Shown here piece after piece: positions 51,586-64,000 of a DNA stretch of 64,000 nt. The stretch comes from Haliotis asinina. Lineage: Eukaryota > Mollusca > Gastropoda > Lepetellida > Haliotidae. The notes below the pieces were generated by a model, which was not told where the DNA came from, ran no database searches, and saw nothing but the letters and a program-made list of their open reading frames with translations. The position numbers were made by a program, and so were the translations under genes. Each line of letters starts with the position of its first letter. The stretch's first letter is position 1. The stretch covers positions 9,283,501 through 9,347,500 of the forward strand of contig NC_090287.1 in the NCBI RefSeq assembly GCF_037392515.1, given 5' to 3'.

Positions 51586-52618
51586 GCAAACCTTTAAGAA
51601 TAAGGTCAATGTGATGCATGTCCGTAACATGCTGAATTAGACCCTCCCATGAACATCAATGACATCGTAAATAAAAGACGGGTATACTGGCCAGGCAGTT
51701 AATAATATTAAATTTTTCCTTCCCTCAAAATTTTTGTACATAATAATTCAAGTTATAATGGCCATATTCTAAATTTGTAAAAATTAAAAGTACACCTAAA
51801 TTTGTTAATAAAAAAATATAACATCTGATGATACATTATAGCAAACCCTTAATAATTGTGAAACCACATTTGATGATATTTATAACAACATTTTCTGGGT
51901 GATAAGAAGCCTGTTATGAAAATTTGGACAGATCCAAGTGTCTATAATAGTCCTTTGACATGCAGAGATATGGGACATAAGTATTAACCACTTAGCATAC
52001 ACTGGCATTTAAGTGTAGCAAACAAAAATTTCAGAGACATATTACAGACTGAAACACAAAACATGGGATATAGGTAGCAGAAATTCATTTCCATGAACGC
52101 AAGAAGATTTGTCTTCAGTGATAAGGACAGATATCATCACAAAGTGTACCCTAGGAAAAAAAATACTATTGATGTTTTCCAATTGTTATTCCGTAAGTTC
52201 TCTGAAAATTTGAGTTACCTGATATGAAAATAGTGCTTTTAATGTGTGCTGTTATTGGCCAGGTTTATCTCTGAAAATATCATTAGTACCTCGAAATGAG
52301 ACGTACATCACTCGAATGTATGAAGAAAAGGATGTCTCTTCTTTACATCCTGCTTCAAGGTCCATGTATGCAGCTCAAGGTCTTCTGATGATTTACAAAA
52401 TATGAAAATAGAAATCCAGACTTCACATATTTACAAGTGACTAAGTTATACAACCAGGCACTCAGAGACAGTCACTGCCACTTCTCAGGAGGCTCTTTTG
52501 ATTTCAGTCTTGCAGTTACTTGTCATAAAAACAGAAATAAGAGAGGGTGAAACATGCTGTGCCTGCTTCCACTTGTTCAAACAAAGATTGTGAAAAATAG
52601 TCCCTCAGTTGATTTGGT

Positions 52619-52700
52619 CAGTCTAAGTAAACTTATCTTCAGTACTACTGAGTGGTGGAGTGTAACGAAATACACTGAGACTAAGTTTACTAAGACTGTC
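52619..52700. repeat. Imperfect 18-bp inverted repeat
   Basis: TCAGTCTAAGTAAACTTA (about 52618) and TAAGTTTACTAAGACTG (about 52683), each next to GATTTGGTCA. Confidence 0.7.
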
Positions 52701-52884
52701 GATTTGGTCAAAGTCACTTTATCAGCTTTCAGTTATATAACAGAGTGTCACATTGTAGACTTACTCCAGTTTGATAGCTACTGGGATGAGAAACTGCTGA
52801 TTATAATCAGTACATGATTTGAACCAGCAGTTTAGATGTGGGCACAGCTAAGGGAGGCAACTCTGCACAACAAAGAGCAACGAG

Positions 52885-52914
52885 TGAGTGAGTGAGTGAG
52901 TTGATATTTAACGT
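52885..52914 (-). mobile_element. Ultra-short SINE tail insertion with 14-bp target duplication
   Basis: About 30 bases, GTGAGTGAGTGAGTTGATAT.. (the reverse complement of the SINE tail), flanked by CAAAGAGCAACGAG at 52871-52884 and 52915-52928. Confidence 0.85.
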
Positions 52915-52928
52915 CAAAGAGCAACGAG

Positions 52929-55900
52929 AAGCAAATGAACATGATAATCAATACAAGTTGAAAACATTTTGAAAAGAAGACCACTTGTAAATTCAACAAG
53001 CATGGAACCTTAAAATACTAGAAAAACAGGTATATAGAACACCTTAAGTCTAATTTCTATGCACTATGTTGTATGAAAGCAACTTACACAGCAAATATCA
53101 TCGAAACATCTTATCATAATACACGGCTTGTTAACAAATTCAAATCTAAAAATACAAATAGGTGCGTAGGATTTATACATCAACAGTCAATGACCTTTGA
53201 CACAGTGGGTGCCTGACAAAGAGGACCTGATGTCACAGAATGGCACAGAAAACCCATACAATCTGGTGCTGTGAATCTTGGAAAAAAAAAAAATACTCTA
53301 AAAAACTGGAGAGGTATTACGCAGCGATGACTCAGTGATGTGGAACAATCAAAAAGATGCAGTTGATGTTTTAGTCCATGGCTTTGGAAATTTTCGAGTA
53401 GTATCTGGTAAAGTGGTGGGGGAGTTGTGTACAAGCTTATCTACTTACTGAGACAAATCACTTGTTCTCCATGTTTTAACATCTTGTCAAGACACCCACT
53501 ATGCTGTTGAAGTATTAACTAATTTATCACCTCTGAACAGACTAGTGTCACTTCATATTGCAGTCAGTGGTATGGGTGTACCAATGTCATGAACATAGAA
53601 CAATAGCTTATAATGGGTATGTACAGATGCTTCAAATCAAGATTCTCTTATACAAACATACAGTCATACTGGGCAACATGATGAAACCAACTTTCTGTAT
53701 ATAGTGAAACCATGTGAATCTGGACAGAAACTTCCAAAGTGAAATAATTTGGGATAACAATTTACACAAGAAAGGGTCATGTGTACAGAGTTATGTTCCT
53801 GTATATTAAAAAATCAGCAATCCCCTTAAAGATGGGTTTCTGTATCAACAGTGTCCAGTCAAACATGGTCTCATTGTTCAAGAAACCGATTTAATCTGCC
53901 ACCTCAACATGGAGTTATCATCCATTTCTTGTTAGGTCATAGAAAAATACATCTCAGGGATTCCCAAAAGGGACTACATGGCTTTGTAAAGATGTCTTTC
54001 TATATGCAAGTGCCTGTAATGACTCTGTTCATGTGGGTTCAATGATTTTATCCACAGGGTTAAAAACAAAACACCTTTTTCAACTAAATATTCTGTACAT
54101 TAATCCATCAGTGTGAAAAGCCCAGTTATTCCAGGGACATAGATAAATGGATTAACTTCACAACGATGATAACTAGAAACACCCACAGAAATAGTACTAC
54201 GTCTAAAGTAAAATATCAACAATATCTGTTCAAAAGCATATTCCTAATTAAATTCAATTCACATATGTATGTGGAATGAGCAGAATAAAAACTATGTTTT
54301 TGAGAAAGGTGAATGTCCAAGTTCAATTTAAAAAATCGAAGCAGACCAAAATTGCAATCAGTCCTGTGACGAGTCATTCCAGAAAATCTGGGGTTTTTTT
54401 TAATTCACCAGACAAACAGCATTACTATTGTTTTGAGAAATAATTTATTTAAACACTAAATTTTCATTTCAAATTTCATTTTGACTCCGACTGTACAGTT
54501 TTTCAAAACAAATATATAACTTTTGTAAAAAAAGGTCAGGCCCCACATGCTAAGGCTATCAAGAATATTTGACTTTTCAGCAAATTTGGCGCTGGCACTA
54601 TCTGAAGTAAAACTGACTTTAAAGGGGAAAGATTCCCAGCTGGCACAATTTTGGTTGAGCAGCTAATATCTGTTTTCATTTTCCACTGAGACTTCTTACA
54701 TAACTGTTTGTTCAGTGGACCATCTTCAGAGACAAAAGAGACAAGTCACAACCACAAATAAAGTATAAATCTACGAATTCTCTGACAACAATCAACTATA
54801 GGGTACACTGCTTATATTTTACAGAAACACAAATTCCGAACACACTGAGTTATAAATGTCAATATATACAAAGATATCATCATGACTGTGCAGACTTATA
54901 TTATAACTTGCTGTTGAAATTTCTTCCACGCACAAAGGTCAGTTCTGCTGTACATCAACATCACCAATCAGACACATACATAAGCACATACACCCATAGC
55001 AATTACACGGCTATTGCAAGCAAATCGTTATTCTATATGCTTTTATGTCCAACTACCCATATAAATTCAAACTATGCCACTCAAATTTTGCTAGGGATAT
55101 TCTGGATACCTGGAGGATGTAATACAAAAAGTATTCCATGTTGTCAAGGAAAAAAACACAGTAAGAGTTTGTTTCCAATGAGTCACTGTGTTTGGTTTAT
55201 AGTTCAGTCATATCAAAGTGTGTTGGCTGGATTTGGGAGGATATAATGTGACAAAAGTCATCTGTGTATACCACTTTAGTAAAACCAACACAGGTACTGA
55301 GCTGACATACATAACAACGAACAAAGTTTCAAAACAAAAATACTATACACATGGAAATGCATAGAGGTTTTGACTCTTGTCATGTAACAAGACCTGTACG
55401 TTTATATCCATGATGGACATAAATGAGAATCCAAACTCCAATATTACTGCTATATTGTAACCCCTCAGACTTCACATGTCAAATTATCAATGTCAATTTT
55501 TTCCCAAAAGTTACATTTACATTTTAACAGTGCAGCAAGATCTCTGGGAAGACAAATGGACATGAATTCCTGAAAAGTCATGACCATTCCTGCCTTCAAC
55601 ATTTTCTATAAAAATACTAGTATACACAGTGACATTTTCTATCATCTGTGAAACTGTAAAATTTGTGTCCTTACCAAACTTTGAACAGTATACAAAAGCA
55701 AGCGCAACCCCTAACAAGCTGGCATGTTAACACTAAGGACTATACCACAAACATGAGAAATAAAGGACTACACATCAAGGCGCTGTACAAAACAGATAAT
55801 CCATCAACCTACAAAACATCAAACAGTGAATATCACAGTCTTATCATCAATAGATAATGAAAGAATATATACATCAACATTATCAAACAACAAACAATGA

Positions 55901-58110
55901 ATTGAAACAGAGATGATACCTATTAAGTTTATCTTCTTTGGTAAACAGAAGCCAAAACACAACGATCTAGGACTTTCTTGTCTATACAACAGAATGAAAG
56001 GACTTAAAAAAACCCAGCCAGCAGTAGTGGACAATACTGTTTATTATGTTACGGATTTCACTTTGTATTCTATGTTCTTTAGTGAAGTGGAAACATTTAT
56101 ATTTACTGTTGCTGTCAGATACATAAGATACAGTGGGTTTATACTCTGAACAGTCTCTCAGTTCCAGCATGGCATATCAGCTTGGTTTGCAAGGAACGGT
56201 AGACATAATGCAGAGCCTGGACATGCAAACACTATGGTTAAACCAACAGCATGAAGCTGATATGTCTAAAAATATATCAGAAACTCACAATCATAGGGTT
56301 GTGGCACAGCTAAGGGACACAACCACCACAGCACATTGTCGCTTCATAGACATTGTTCTCTTGATATCCCCAGTTGTTTGATTTGCCCGAGTTATTATGT
56401 TACACAGTTGGTATTTATCTGTACAACTGCCACTAACCAACTGAACAAAACACAATACCATTGATTTAAGTATGTAGACACTGATTTGTAATGCATCACA
56501 AATCTTTTATCGATGTACCTTGAAACTCCAAATTTCATTTCACAAATGAATGTAAGTAACATACATTTGCAAGACTAACAACACTGAAAGTAATGACCTT
56601 GAACATCCTTTCAGTCGTGTCATTGCAGTGATTTTATACAGGATAATAAAACCAATACATTCGCGATCCAGGAATATTCTCTGCAACTGTAGTGATCGAC
56701 ACCTTATATTTCATGTATCAATTATCCCCCATGCCCATCAGTATCCCTTATCACTATTACCTCATCAAGTTCAATCCATGCTCATACCTTGATTCATAAT
56801 GAAAAAATTGTTTCATTTGCTAACAGAAACAGACAATTAAACAGCATGCATTGTTGGTATGAGTGCCGGGTTATCTGAATCTATTTGGTTGTGGCAAGTA
56901 TAAATAACAACAAATAAATAACCAACTAAATGCTGACACAGGTGTTTTGTTTAAGTAGGCAATTATCACGAACAACATTGTATTGTTCAAAATGAGGTCA
57001 ACATGTCATAATCTTTACATGGTCAGGTGAATATAGCAACAAATGTTTCACAAATATATAAAAGCAATGCAAACTTTGTCACCTGATACCATGATTCTAT
57101 ACATACTTCTCCAAACAGCAAAAATTAATTAACAGAAATGAAGGATTTAAAATCAATTTGTAACAAACTAAATATATAAAATATATGTATATCTAATTCA
57201 TAATAATCACTGTTTGGAGCCAAAAATAATGTTTATAGCTGTGTTGCGTTAAACATTGATGTCGTGTTAGAGAAGATGATCAGCTAACTCTTGGACTCAC
57301 ACTTTCTTGATGTATTTCATCAAATGTTACATTGTAATCAAACTGACAATGAGACTTACTATTAGGATAAGAAATGAGGCATGTTTAACTTAAGACAGAT
57401 TTCATCAAAGGGTATTTAACAATCACCTTTATGTTCTGATCAAAACCCAAGAGTCAATCATAACCATAGCAACACTGACACTGAGGACAAACTTTGCATG
57501 TGTCAGTCTGGACCAAATGCCACTGGTCATTGATGGAATCAGTGAAGAAATCACATCAAGTACTTCACAACAAAAAATGGCATTAGGTAATTTGGAGCTG
57601 CCATATGTTGGTCCAGTGACAAAATAATAACAACCAACATATAAAGGCAAAACATAAATTCTTTGTGGAATGTTTTGCATTTGTGTGAGGGATATTTTGA
57701 GGAGTCTTGGGTCAACATAAAAATTCATACATTACAACATCAGGAAAAAAGAATTCAGAAAAAGACAAAATAAACATTGAAAACAGACAAATTTAAAAGT
57801 GGTAAAAGAAAAAGATTGTCAGCTGAAATTGTTTGTGGTCATCTTGCACGTTAGAATCTGACCAAATAGCATGAAAACGATGTTGGCAGAAATTATAAAA
57901 TGTCAAACATAGTACAGACACTGTACCAAAATATCTTTGTTCTCAAAATATTCTTTTCATGTTCCTCTTTCTTTCTACATTTCCAAAGAATGATGTTTAC
58001 TCTTTCACACAGAAGTGTGACTTTTAAAAGATTGTCCAACAGTGGAGTTAACCATGAATAAGTTGGTCCAGTTGATCGGTTGGACTACATGATACCTAGC
58101 TTCACCAACA
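52929..58110. other. Long AT-rich stretch without recognised genes; probable ERO1 3' flank/UTR
   Basis: No coding similarity found. Part of it could be ERO1 3' UTR on the minus strand, with several TTTATT sites. Confidence 0.4.
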
Positions 58111-58162
58111 TCATTGCAGCTTCTTACGGAACACCTCCAGTGTGTGAATACTCGTGGACAAC
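58111..58162 (-). CDS. ERO1: ERO1 terminal coding exon
   Basis: Acceptor TTCCAG; completes GR, then [16 protein letters not shown] and TGA (58111-58113). Confidence 0.92.
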
Positions 58163-61100
58163 CTGGAAGACAGATTATCGAGAATTATCATAAATTAACA
58201 TAACTGCTATAAATCACTATAACAGCTTTCTCAGGATCATCTCTGCAGTTAGAAAAAACAATTAATCTCTATCAAACTCAAAACCTTTATTCTGAGCTAC
58301 ATGGAAAATAATTACAATAAGACGACACAATTACAATAAGACGAATTATAAACTGACAGTGATAAATTGATTACAAGACAATAGCCTTTTGGAAATGAAA
58401 ACCACGTAAAATATTTACAAGAATGCTTACAACTGGCCTCTTTAGGACAAACAAGCTGTTTTCACAAGCCTTATGGATAACAACTACTTTAATTTGTGAG
58501 TGTGACGTTTCGATACCCATGTCAAGCAGGACATTTCAGCCATGAACTCAAAAAACAGCCAGTACTTCCCAGCACTAACCTGACATGAACTGTAAACACT
58601 GCCATGAACTGTAAACACTGCCATGAACTCCAAACTCTACCAATATTCCCTACACTGCCCTGAAAAGATCTCGAAACACTGCTAATAATCCCAGCACTGA
58701 ACTGACAACTCTCCAAACACTGCCAATAATATGGCATGAACTCCAAACACTTCCAATATTCCCTGCACTGCACTGACAAGATCTCCAAACACTGCAAATA
58801 ATCTGACATGAAGTCCAAACACTGCCAATATTTCCAGCACTGACCTGACAAGATTTTCAAACACTGCCAATAATCTGACAAACACTGACAAACACTCAAA
58901 CACTGCAAGTTGTTGACCGGCACTGCCTGGATAGCAATTCCAAACACTGCCGTTATTTCCTGACAGGAACTCCAAACCCTGCCCATATGCCTTGCACAAC
59001 CCTGAAATGAACTAAGAAAACCCAGACAATATTTCCAAGCACCGACCTGACATGAACTTCAGATATATTCCCCATTAAGACCTACCTTCCAAAAGCATTG
59101 AAGAGTGACACTATCTCTGATCTGGTGAGTTGAAAGTTACGCTTGCTGCTGGCATTTACTGTGGACTGTGGACCAATAGTGTCCCCAGAGAAGAGGATCT
59201 TGAGGGCAGTTCCCATCCCCTGGATCTGCAGCTTGCCCCACAGCCTGCACTTGTCACACCCCACACAGTCCATGATGCGGGAAATGTTCCTGAAGTGCAT
59301 CCGGAACTCCTCCTACAAAGAACATAATGACAGTTACAAGAGTCTGCAGCTCACTTTTCTTGTTTCTGGGAAAATCGGCAACATTATATCATTTAAGTTC
59401 AATGTAAAGGTGAAAATAATCAAACTTATTTGGCTGCAACAAGACTCCATCATTCCATAATACAAAGATGCAGTGGAAACAATATCAATCTCCTGAGTGA
59501 AATTTATGAAAACTTAGCATCATAGAAACACAATTTCAACTTCAGCATTTGTTTGGAGCATGTGTGGGACAAGTTACTGAGCCACGTCACTCAATCCACC
59601 TTTCACAACAATCATAGTGTCCTGGGAACCAACATGATACAATTTACCATAAAATGTCACTGAGGCTCTTTTGAAGGAAAATTCTTGGTATCATTTTCGC
59701 AAATATAACCAGAACTTCTAGCACAGCTATGGTGTAAATGAAGGAGAGAGATTGCTGTGGTCTGGATCTGAATTTGGTTTTTGCACATATTGAAGAACAC
59801 ACTATTCTATTCTTGACATAACCAGACTTAAAATATTGGGCCACATCAAATGGTCTTTGATACTGAATGTATCATGTGTAGATTTGTATTCTATATCCTT
59901 GGTGACACTATGTAATATGTATGTTCCTACCTTCAGTTTCCTTGCTTCAGTGGGCTCTCCAGCAAACAATTTACTCTCATCAAAGTGGTCATTGAAGGAC
60001 CTGTTGGTAATATTGATTTTATGAAAACATACGTATGTAATCTATTCATATACTAGCATGCTTGAATCAACAACAGACTGCCCACATGCTTGCATGTTCT
60101 GAGTTATGTTGACTCTGGAAATAGAAAAGTACTTTTGATTTATGTCATTAAGTTCTTGAATACCCATAAAGTGAAAGGACATTATTGAAAGGGTCTAAAG
60201 TTCTGCTCTGGAAAGGATCACTACCACCAATTTCAGTCAAAGTGTACCAAGACATATCTATGTGCTTCATTTAATGTGTACATTAATTTTAGAGAGTTTC
60301 ATTCACATTGAACATGCAACTCCATAAAAATTCATCATCACCCCAGCCCCTTTCAATAAATTATGAACAGTCCCTAAGTTAATATTAATGTATGGCACTT
60401 ACGACTGTCTTAGCACTAAGAGAGCTAAAATCTAGGCCCTTATCAGTCAATGTTCACCAATACCAGACGTATCCATATGCCAAATTTGGTGAAGAAACAT
60501 TGAAAGGTTTTTAAGATCTGCTCCAGTAAAGTGCACTACCACCAATTTCAGTTGAAGTCAAACTTGTTGCCATTGAAATGTACATAATATTGTATTCTGA
60601 AATCGAAATCTACCAAAAGGCACCAGTTCACCACCAGTGTCCTGGTAATCTAAGGGAGACAACTCTGCAGGTAGACAACTGGGAGATGTATTCCCCATAC
60701 ACAATCACAGACTAGTACGAATACTTCAAAGCATGTGCACTTGTAACGTATGTGTTGAACATTTTTATATGAGAGAAAAACAAATACTGATAAAGAAATA
60801 ACTGAGAAACATCATACTTGATGACAGTGAGCAGATCTGCTACCCCTTGTTTGGTTTCCTTATCTTCCTCATCATTTCCAGTGAAGAATTCTTCCTGTAA
60901 ATCAACAGATCCAACTGAGAAGGAAGCAACATGTCTAACTGATCATTGTTTCCAGTCCACTGGTACATACAAAAATCTTACATTGGCCAGAGTAAATCCA
61001 GTCATAGGAAAAGATGTACTTTAACACATATCAGGACAGATGTTAATGAATCTACAGTCCAAAAACACATCATAACATCATGTTGAGGGCCCCCAATCAG

Positions 61101-62541
61101 AACAAGGAAGAACAAATTCACACATAGCAGACTCAGTCATAATAAGAGCGATTGCCATTTCCTGTATCATAATTGCATGTTTTTCTGTGACTTGCATGTA
61201 ATATGTAGGAATTTAGAACAGAGGTGAATATCAGGTAGATGTACTTTTTTAACAGAGAAAGTAAAACATGGAAATGAATTTTTTGAACATCACAGCAAAT
61301 ATAAAACCACACCAGGAAATGTAAACGAGTCAGCTACAACTATATCCTACCTCCAGCAGGTAGGGAGCAGCTTTGGCCAGTGCACGCAGCTCCACTAGAT
61401 ATGCAAAGTACAGGTTCTTCAGCCTCTGTGGTCCCTCTCCATCAGATGTTTGGGGGTCAAACCTCTGCTTGAACTCCTCCAGGTTGGGACCCCACTGAGA
61501 ATCTCCATAACCAATTGCTATTGAGACAAAATATCTCATGTCAAAACAACTTTTCTTCATTAGTAACCAACTGCTTCTGGCTTTGTTTGCTGTTTGATGC
61601 TGCACCCAAAAATATTCCAGCTATGTGACAATGATCTCTAATTAAATAATCAAGGCTAGACCAGACAATCCAGTGATCAACATCATGAGCATTGATTTAC
61701 ACAACTGGGATACAATGACATGTGTCAACCAAGTCAACTACCCAGACTACCTGATTCCACTGACTGCTTCTTACAACATGATCTGTTGCTGAAGACAAAT
61801 TATAACTCGGATCTTCGTGGGCATTTCAAACTTGGTCACCATGTCAGTGTTCAGTACATCTGTCTTAATTGTTCGTGTGGTAGCAAGACATTTTGAAGTT
61901 AATGTTAACTATTAAACGAGTATCTCTTATAAGCATGCAACTTTCACGCATTTAAAAGAAAACATGTCAGCATTGAAAACAGAAATTACGTCCCAAGGGA
62001 CATTACTCTGGATGGACTGTTTAACAGTATGGATAATTGGCAAGCATGCACACTTTCATTCTCTCCACTTCTAAGAAGTCCTGCCCCATTGTAGACACTA
62101 TACACAATGTAACATTGTATGTTTGATCAAATACAGGATAATGCATTACTTAAATACAGAATACATTACCCACATACAGAATGCATCACTCACAAGCAGA
62201 ATAATGCATTACATATTGAATGCATCACTCACATACAGAATGCATCAAAACTTATAGGATGATGCATTATTCAAATACAGAACACATCAGTCACTTTTAG
62301 AAAAGTGAATTATATACAGAATGCATCACTAACATATAGAATAATGCATTACATACAGAATGTATCACTCAAATACAGGATAATGTGTTACTTGATGCAT
62401 ATAGAGAATAATGCAGCACTCACATAAATGACACACACATATACTCACATGGGAAGAGGTACTCTGCACAAAGGTGCACGTTGATGCTTGTGTGAAGCCC
62501 TGACACCATACGATAGAAGGCTCGCTTCTCCAGGCACATGT
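58111..62541 (-). CDS. ERO1: ERO1, ER oxidoreductin (C-terminal half, six exons; 5' end outside window)
   Basis: ERO1 is the flavoprotein thiol oxidase that reoxidises protein disulfide isomerase in the ER lumen. Exons 62449-62541, 61351-61517, 60818-60894, 59931-60000, 59086-59312 and 58111-58162 join with compatible phases to about 228 residues matching the family C-terminal half. Landmarks: [79 protein letters not shown] (the active-site CxxCxxC), [23 protein letters not shown], and [15 protein letters not shown] then TGA. All splice sites are GT/AG. The N-terminal exons, with signal peptide and the shuttle cysteine pair, should lie to the right of 64000. Confidence 0.96.
58555..59060. repeat. 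Degenerate minisatellite filling the last ERO1 intron
   Basis: Alternating CCAAACACTGCCAATATTCC.. and CCAAACACTGCCAATAATCT.. units (about 30-42 bp each, ~71-bp dimer) with GACCTGACA linkers. They fill over half of the 923-bp intron. Confidence 0.9.
59086..59312 (-). CDS. ERO1: ERO1 exon with CxxCxxC active site
   Basis: Acceptor TTGTAG, donor GTAGGT; phase 0 in, 2 out. Contains CVGCDKC followed by RLWGK, the inner disulfide beside the flavin. Confidence 0.97.
59931..60000 (-). CDS. ERO1: ERO1 exon ([12 protein letters not shown])
   Basis: Acceptor CAACAG, donor GTAGGA; phase 2 in, 0 out. Confidence 0.93.
60185..60560. repeat. Two diverged direct copies in an ERO1 intron
   Basis: TCTGCTC(T/C)GGAAAGGATCACTACCACCAATTTCAGT-like segments at about 60200-60240 and 60515-60555. 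Confidence 0.65.
60818..60894 (-). CDS. ERO1: ERO1 exon (acidic segment)
   Basis: Acceptor TTACAG, donor GTATGA; phase 0 in, 2 out. [20 protein letters not shown] and LLTVI. Confidence 0.92.
61351..61517 (-). CDS. ERO1: ERO1 exon ([10 protein letters not shown])
   Basis: Acceptor CAATAG, donor GTAGGA; phase 1 in, 0 out. [20 protein letters not shown].. to APYLLE. Confidence 0.95.
61600..61795 (-). mobile_element. Family B partial copy in an ERO1 intron
   Basis: AATATTCCAGCTATGTGACA..CAGACAATCCAGTGATCAAC..ATGACATGTGTCAACCAAGT; diverged. Confidence 0.8.
62130..62415. repeat. Minisatellite (ATACAGAATGCATCACTCAC type) in an ERO1 intron
   Basis: Repeated ACATACAGAATGCATCACTC and ACATACAGAATAATGCATTA units, about 18-20 bp each, in alternating forms. 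Confidence 0.88.
62449..62541 (-). CDS. ERO1: ERO1 exon (CLEKRAFYR)
   Basis: Acceptor TTGCAG, donor GTGAGT; phase 1 in, 1 out. FAD-binding His and Arg region ([18 protein letters not shown]). Confidence 0.95.
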
Positions 62542-63017
62542 CTGCAAGTACACAAAGTTACACTCATGTTTCCCTATTCTGCCATTAGCTATACTATCAC
62601 ACAGAGGAAGATTCAATATGCAGACTAACAGGTCATGTTCCTATGAAAATTCACCTTGTATGTCAATATAGCTATTCAAGCTTGGTAACATCACATGCAA
62701 TATACATGTTCAATATCAAGGCTGATGGGTGGACTTGTTCTAAATATAGAACTGTGCATTGCAAAGATGTGGCATATAGAATAAGGATCTGTAGTTCACC
62801 TCACACATATACATTCTGTGGCAAAATTAATTTATTTTAATACCTGAAGACATTAAATTGTTCTGGTTTTTTTTTCTAAACATGCTAACTGGTAATTAAA
62901 TGGATACTTATAAATCTCAAATGTTTTTCTTTTGTGCTGGTACAGTGTATTAAGAAAGTCATACTCAAGATATAATTATAAATAGCCAAATCAATAGTTG
63001 ACAAAACAGTTCAACAG

Positions 63018-63165
63018 TATCTGACTGTTATCGACACAGGATAATAGTACCTACATGTTACCGAAGTAGGATAACAGCATCTACCTGTTATCAAGCATTT
63101 GTAACATTATCTACCTGTTATTGAGGCTGAATAATAGCATCCGCGTGTTATTACGCCATGATACT
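63018..63165. repeat. ~30-bp tandem repeat, about five copies
   Basis: AATAGCATCTACCTGTTATC-like units recur near 63026, 63056, 63087, 63116 and 63147. Confidence 0.8.
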
Positions 63166-63587
63166 GCGATCCATATACTATCAATTTTCACACATTTAAG
63201 ACTGTCCAATTCCATGCACAATAATAAATTGTTTCAAATATATTTGCCCACAACCTCCACCCAAATCTGATCATTTATAGATTTGTCTTATACCATCATT
63301 ACAACAGATGTCACCAGTCTCCATGAAGTCATTCTATGATTTGGATCAGTTGAGGGCAAATTATAAGACAAATCAATGTGCCAGTAACTGAAATGTGCTC
63401 AATCTGAAAATGCAAGTCTGTATTCAATAGCGATTTTTGTCAAAACCAGGTCAAATTTATGGCTGAAGTTTTTTTTCCTGTGAATTTAACAATGAATACT
63501 CCTGCAACACTGACACACTTGATGATATAATAAACACATTTTGCAGTTTGAACACTAAAACATATCATCTTGTGAGCTTGTTTGTTG

Positions 63588-63730
63588 ACTAACACTGCAC
63601 TCAGCAATATTCCACCTATATGGTGGTAGTCTGTAAATAATCAAGTCTGGACCAGACAATCCAGTGATCAACAGCATAAACATCAATCTACGCAGTTGGG
63701 ATACATTGACAGTGTGAAAACACATCATTG
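63588..63730 (-). mobile_element. Family B partial copy
   Basis: CACTCAGCAATATTCCACCT..GTAAATAATCAAGTCTGGAC..AATCCAGTGATCAACAGCAT. Confidence 0.8.
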
Positions 63731-64000
63731 ACTCTAACTCAAATGGAATGACAAGTATGTATTTTGGCAGTTGTTCTGTAAACGCATCAAATGAGATTCA
63801 ATACTGTCCAATAACACCATTGTGTTTCATTATTTCATTAAAACGAGGCATAGAACTTTAGTTCATTTTTGTGGCTATTCAAACATGTGTTCTTAAGTGT
63901 GTCATTACATAACATGTACTGGTTTCAGTTTCTTGCTCTCTATCAAGTGACCGACATTAATAAATACCTGGGTTAACTTGGGTAACTCAATATATGGATT

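Noticed and set aside
58522-58999. Minus-strand ORFs of 154 and 105 codons, Cys/Trp-rich
   Set aside because: They run through a tandem repeat that lies inside a well-supported ERO1 intron; the openness comes from the repeat unit.

Overview
This is a metazoan, intron-rich, AT-rich genomic window that looks like a marine gastropod. Two short interspersed repeat families ending in CTCACTCACTCA recur throughout, and from memory they resemble abalone (Haliotis) repeats; this is recognition, not a database match. Protein-coding content is sparse and mostly split into small exons, so most genes were assembled by hand from splice sites, matching intron phases and domain content.

Layout: (1) 0.4-1.4 kb, + strand: the last two exons of a secreted tandem Kunitz protein. 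(2) 1.7-9 kb: repeat-rich DNA with SINE copies, a Ty3-like retroelement fossil, two foldback elements (one with a tRNA-like centre) and a 5'-truncated Penelope-like GIY-YIG retroelement with a hammerhead-like motif. (3) 9.3-10.2 kb, - strand: an uninterrupted aldo-keto reductase. (4) 13.3-15.3 kb, - strand: a complete four-exon secreted protein (166 aa) with a cysteine-rich N-terminal region and a C-terminal Kunitz domain. (5) 17.7-32.5 kb, + strand: a three-exon PAN/apple-EGF-fibrinogen-like gene. Its large introns hold a 62-bp satellite (15 copies), a nearly intact Tc1-like transposon, transposase fragments and a long inverted repeat. An in-frame TGA interrupts the fibrinogen domain at a conserved tryptophan. 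(6) 37.1-41.8 kb, - strand: a complete five-exon gene with a 25-nt microexon, encoding a small secreted protein (140 aa) predicted to begin with histidine after signal cleavage. (7) 49.5-50.4 kb: an unrecognised GC-richer ORF with a poly(A) signal. (8) 58.1-62.5 kb, - strand: six 3' exons of ERO1, the ER thiol oxidase, including the CxxCxxC motif; the 5' exons lie beyond the right edge.

ERO1 is housekeeping. The Kunitz genes, the PAN-EGF-fibrinogen gene and the N-terminal-His protein are all predicted secreted products of the kind used in mollusc defence, mucus or shell matrix; that grouping is inference. No operon-like organisation is expected or seen.
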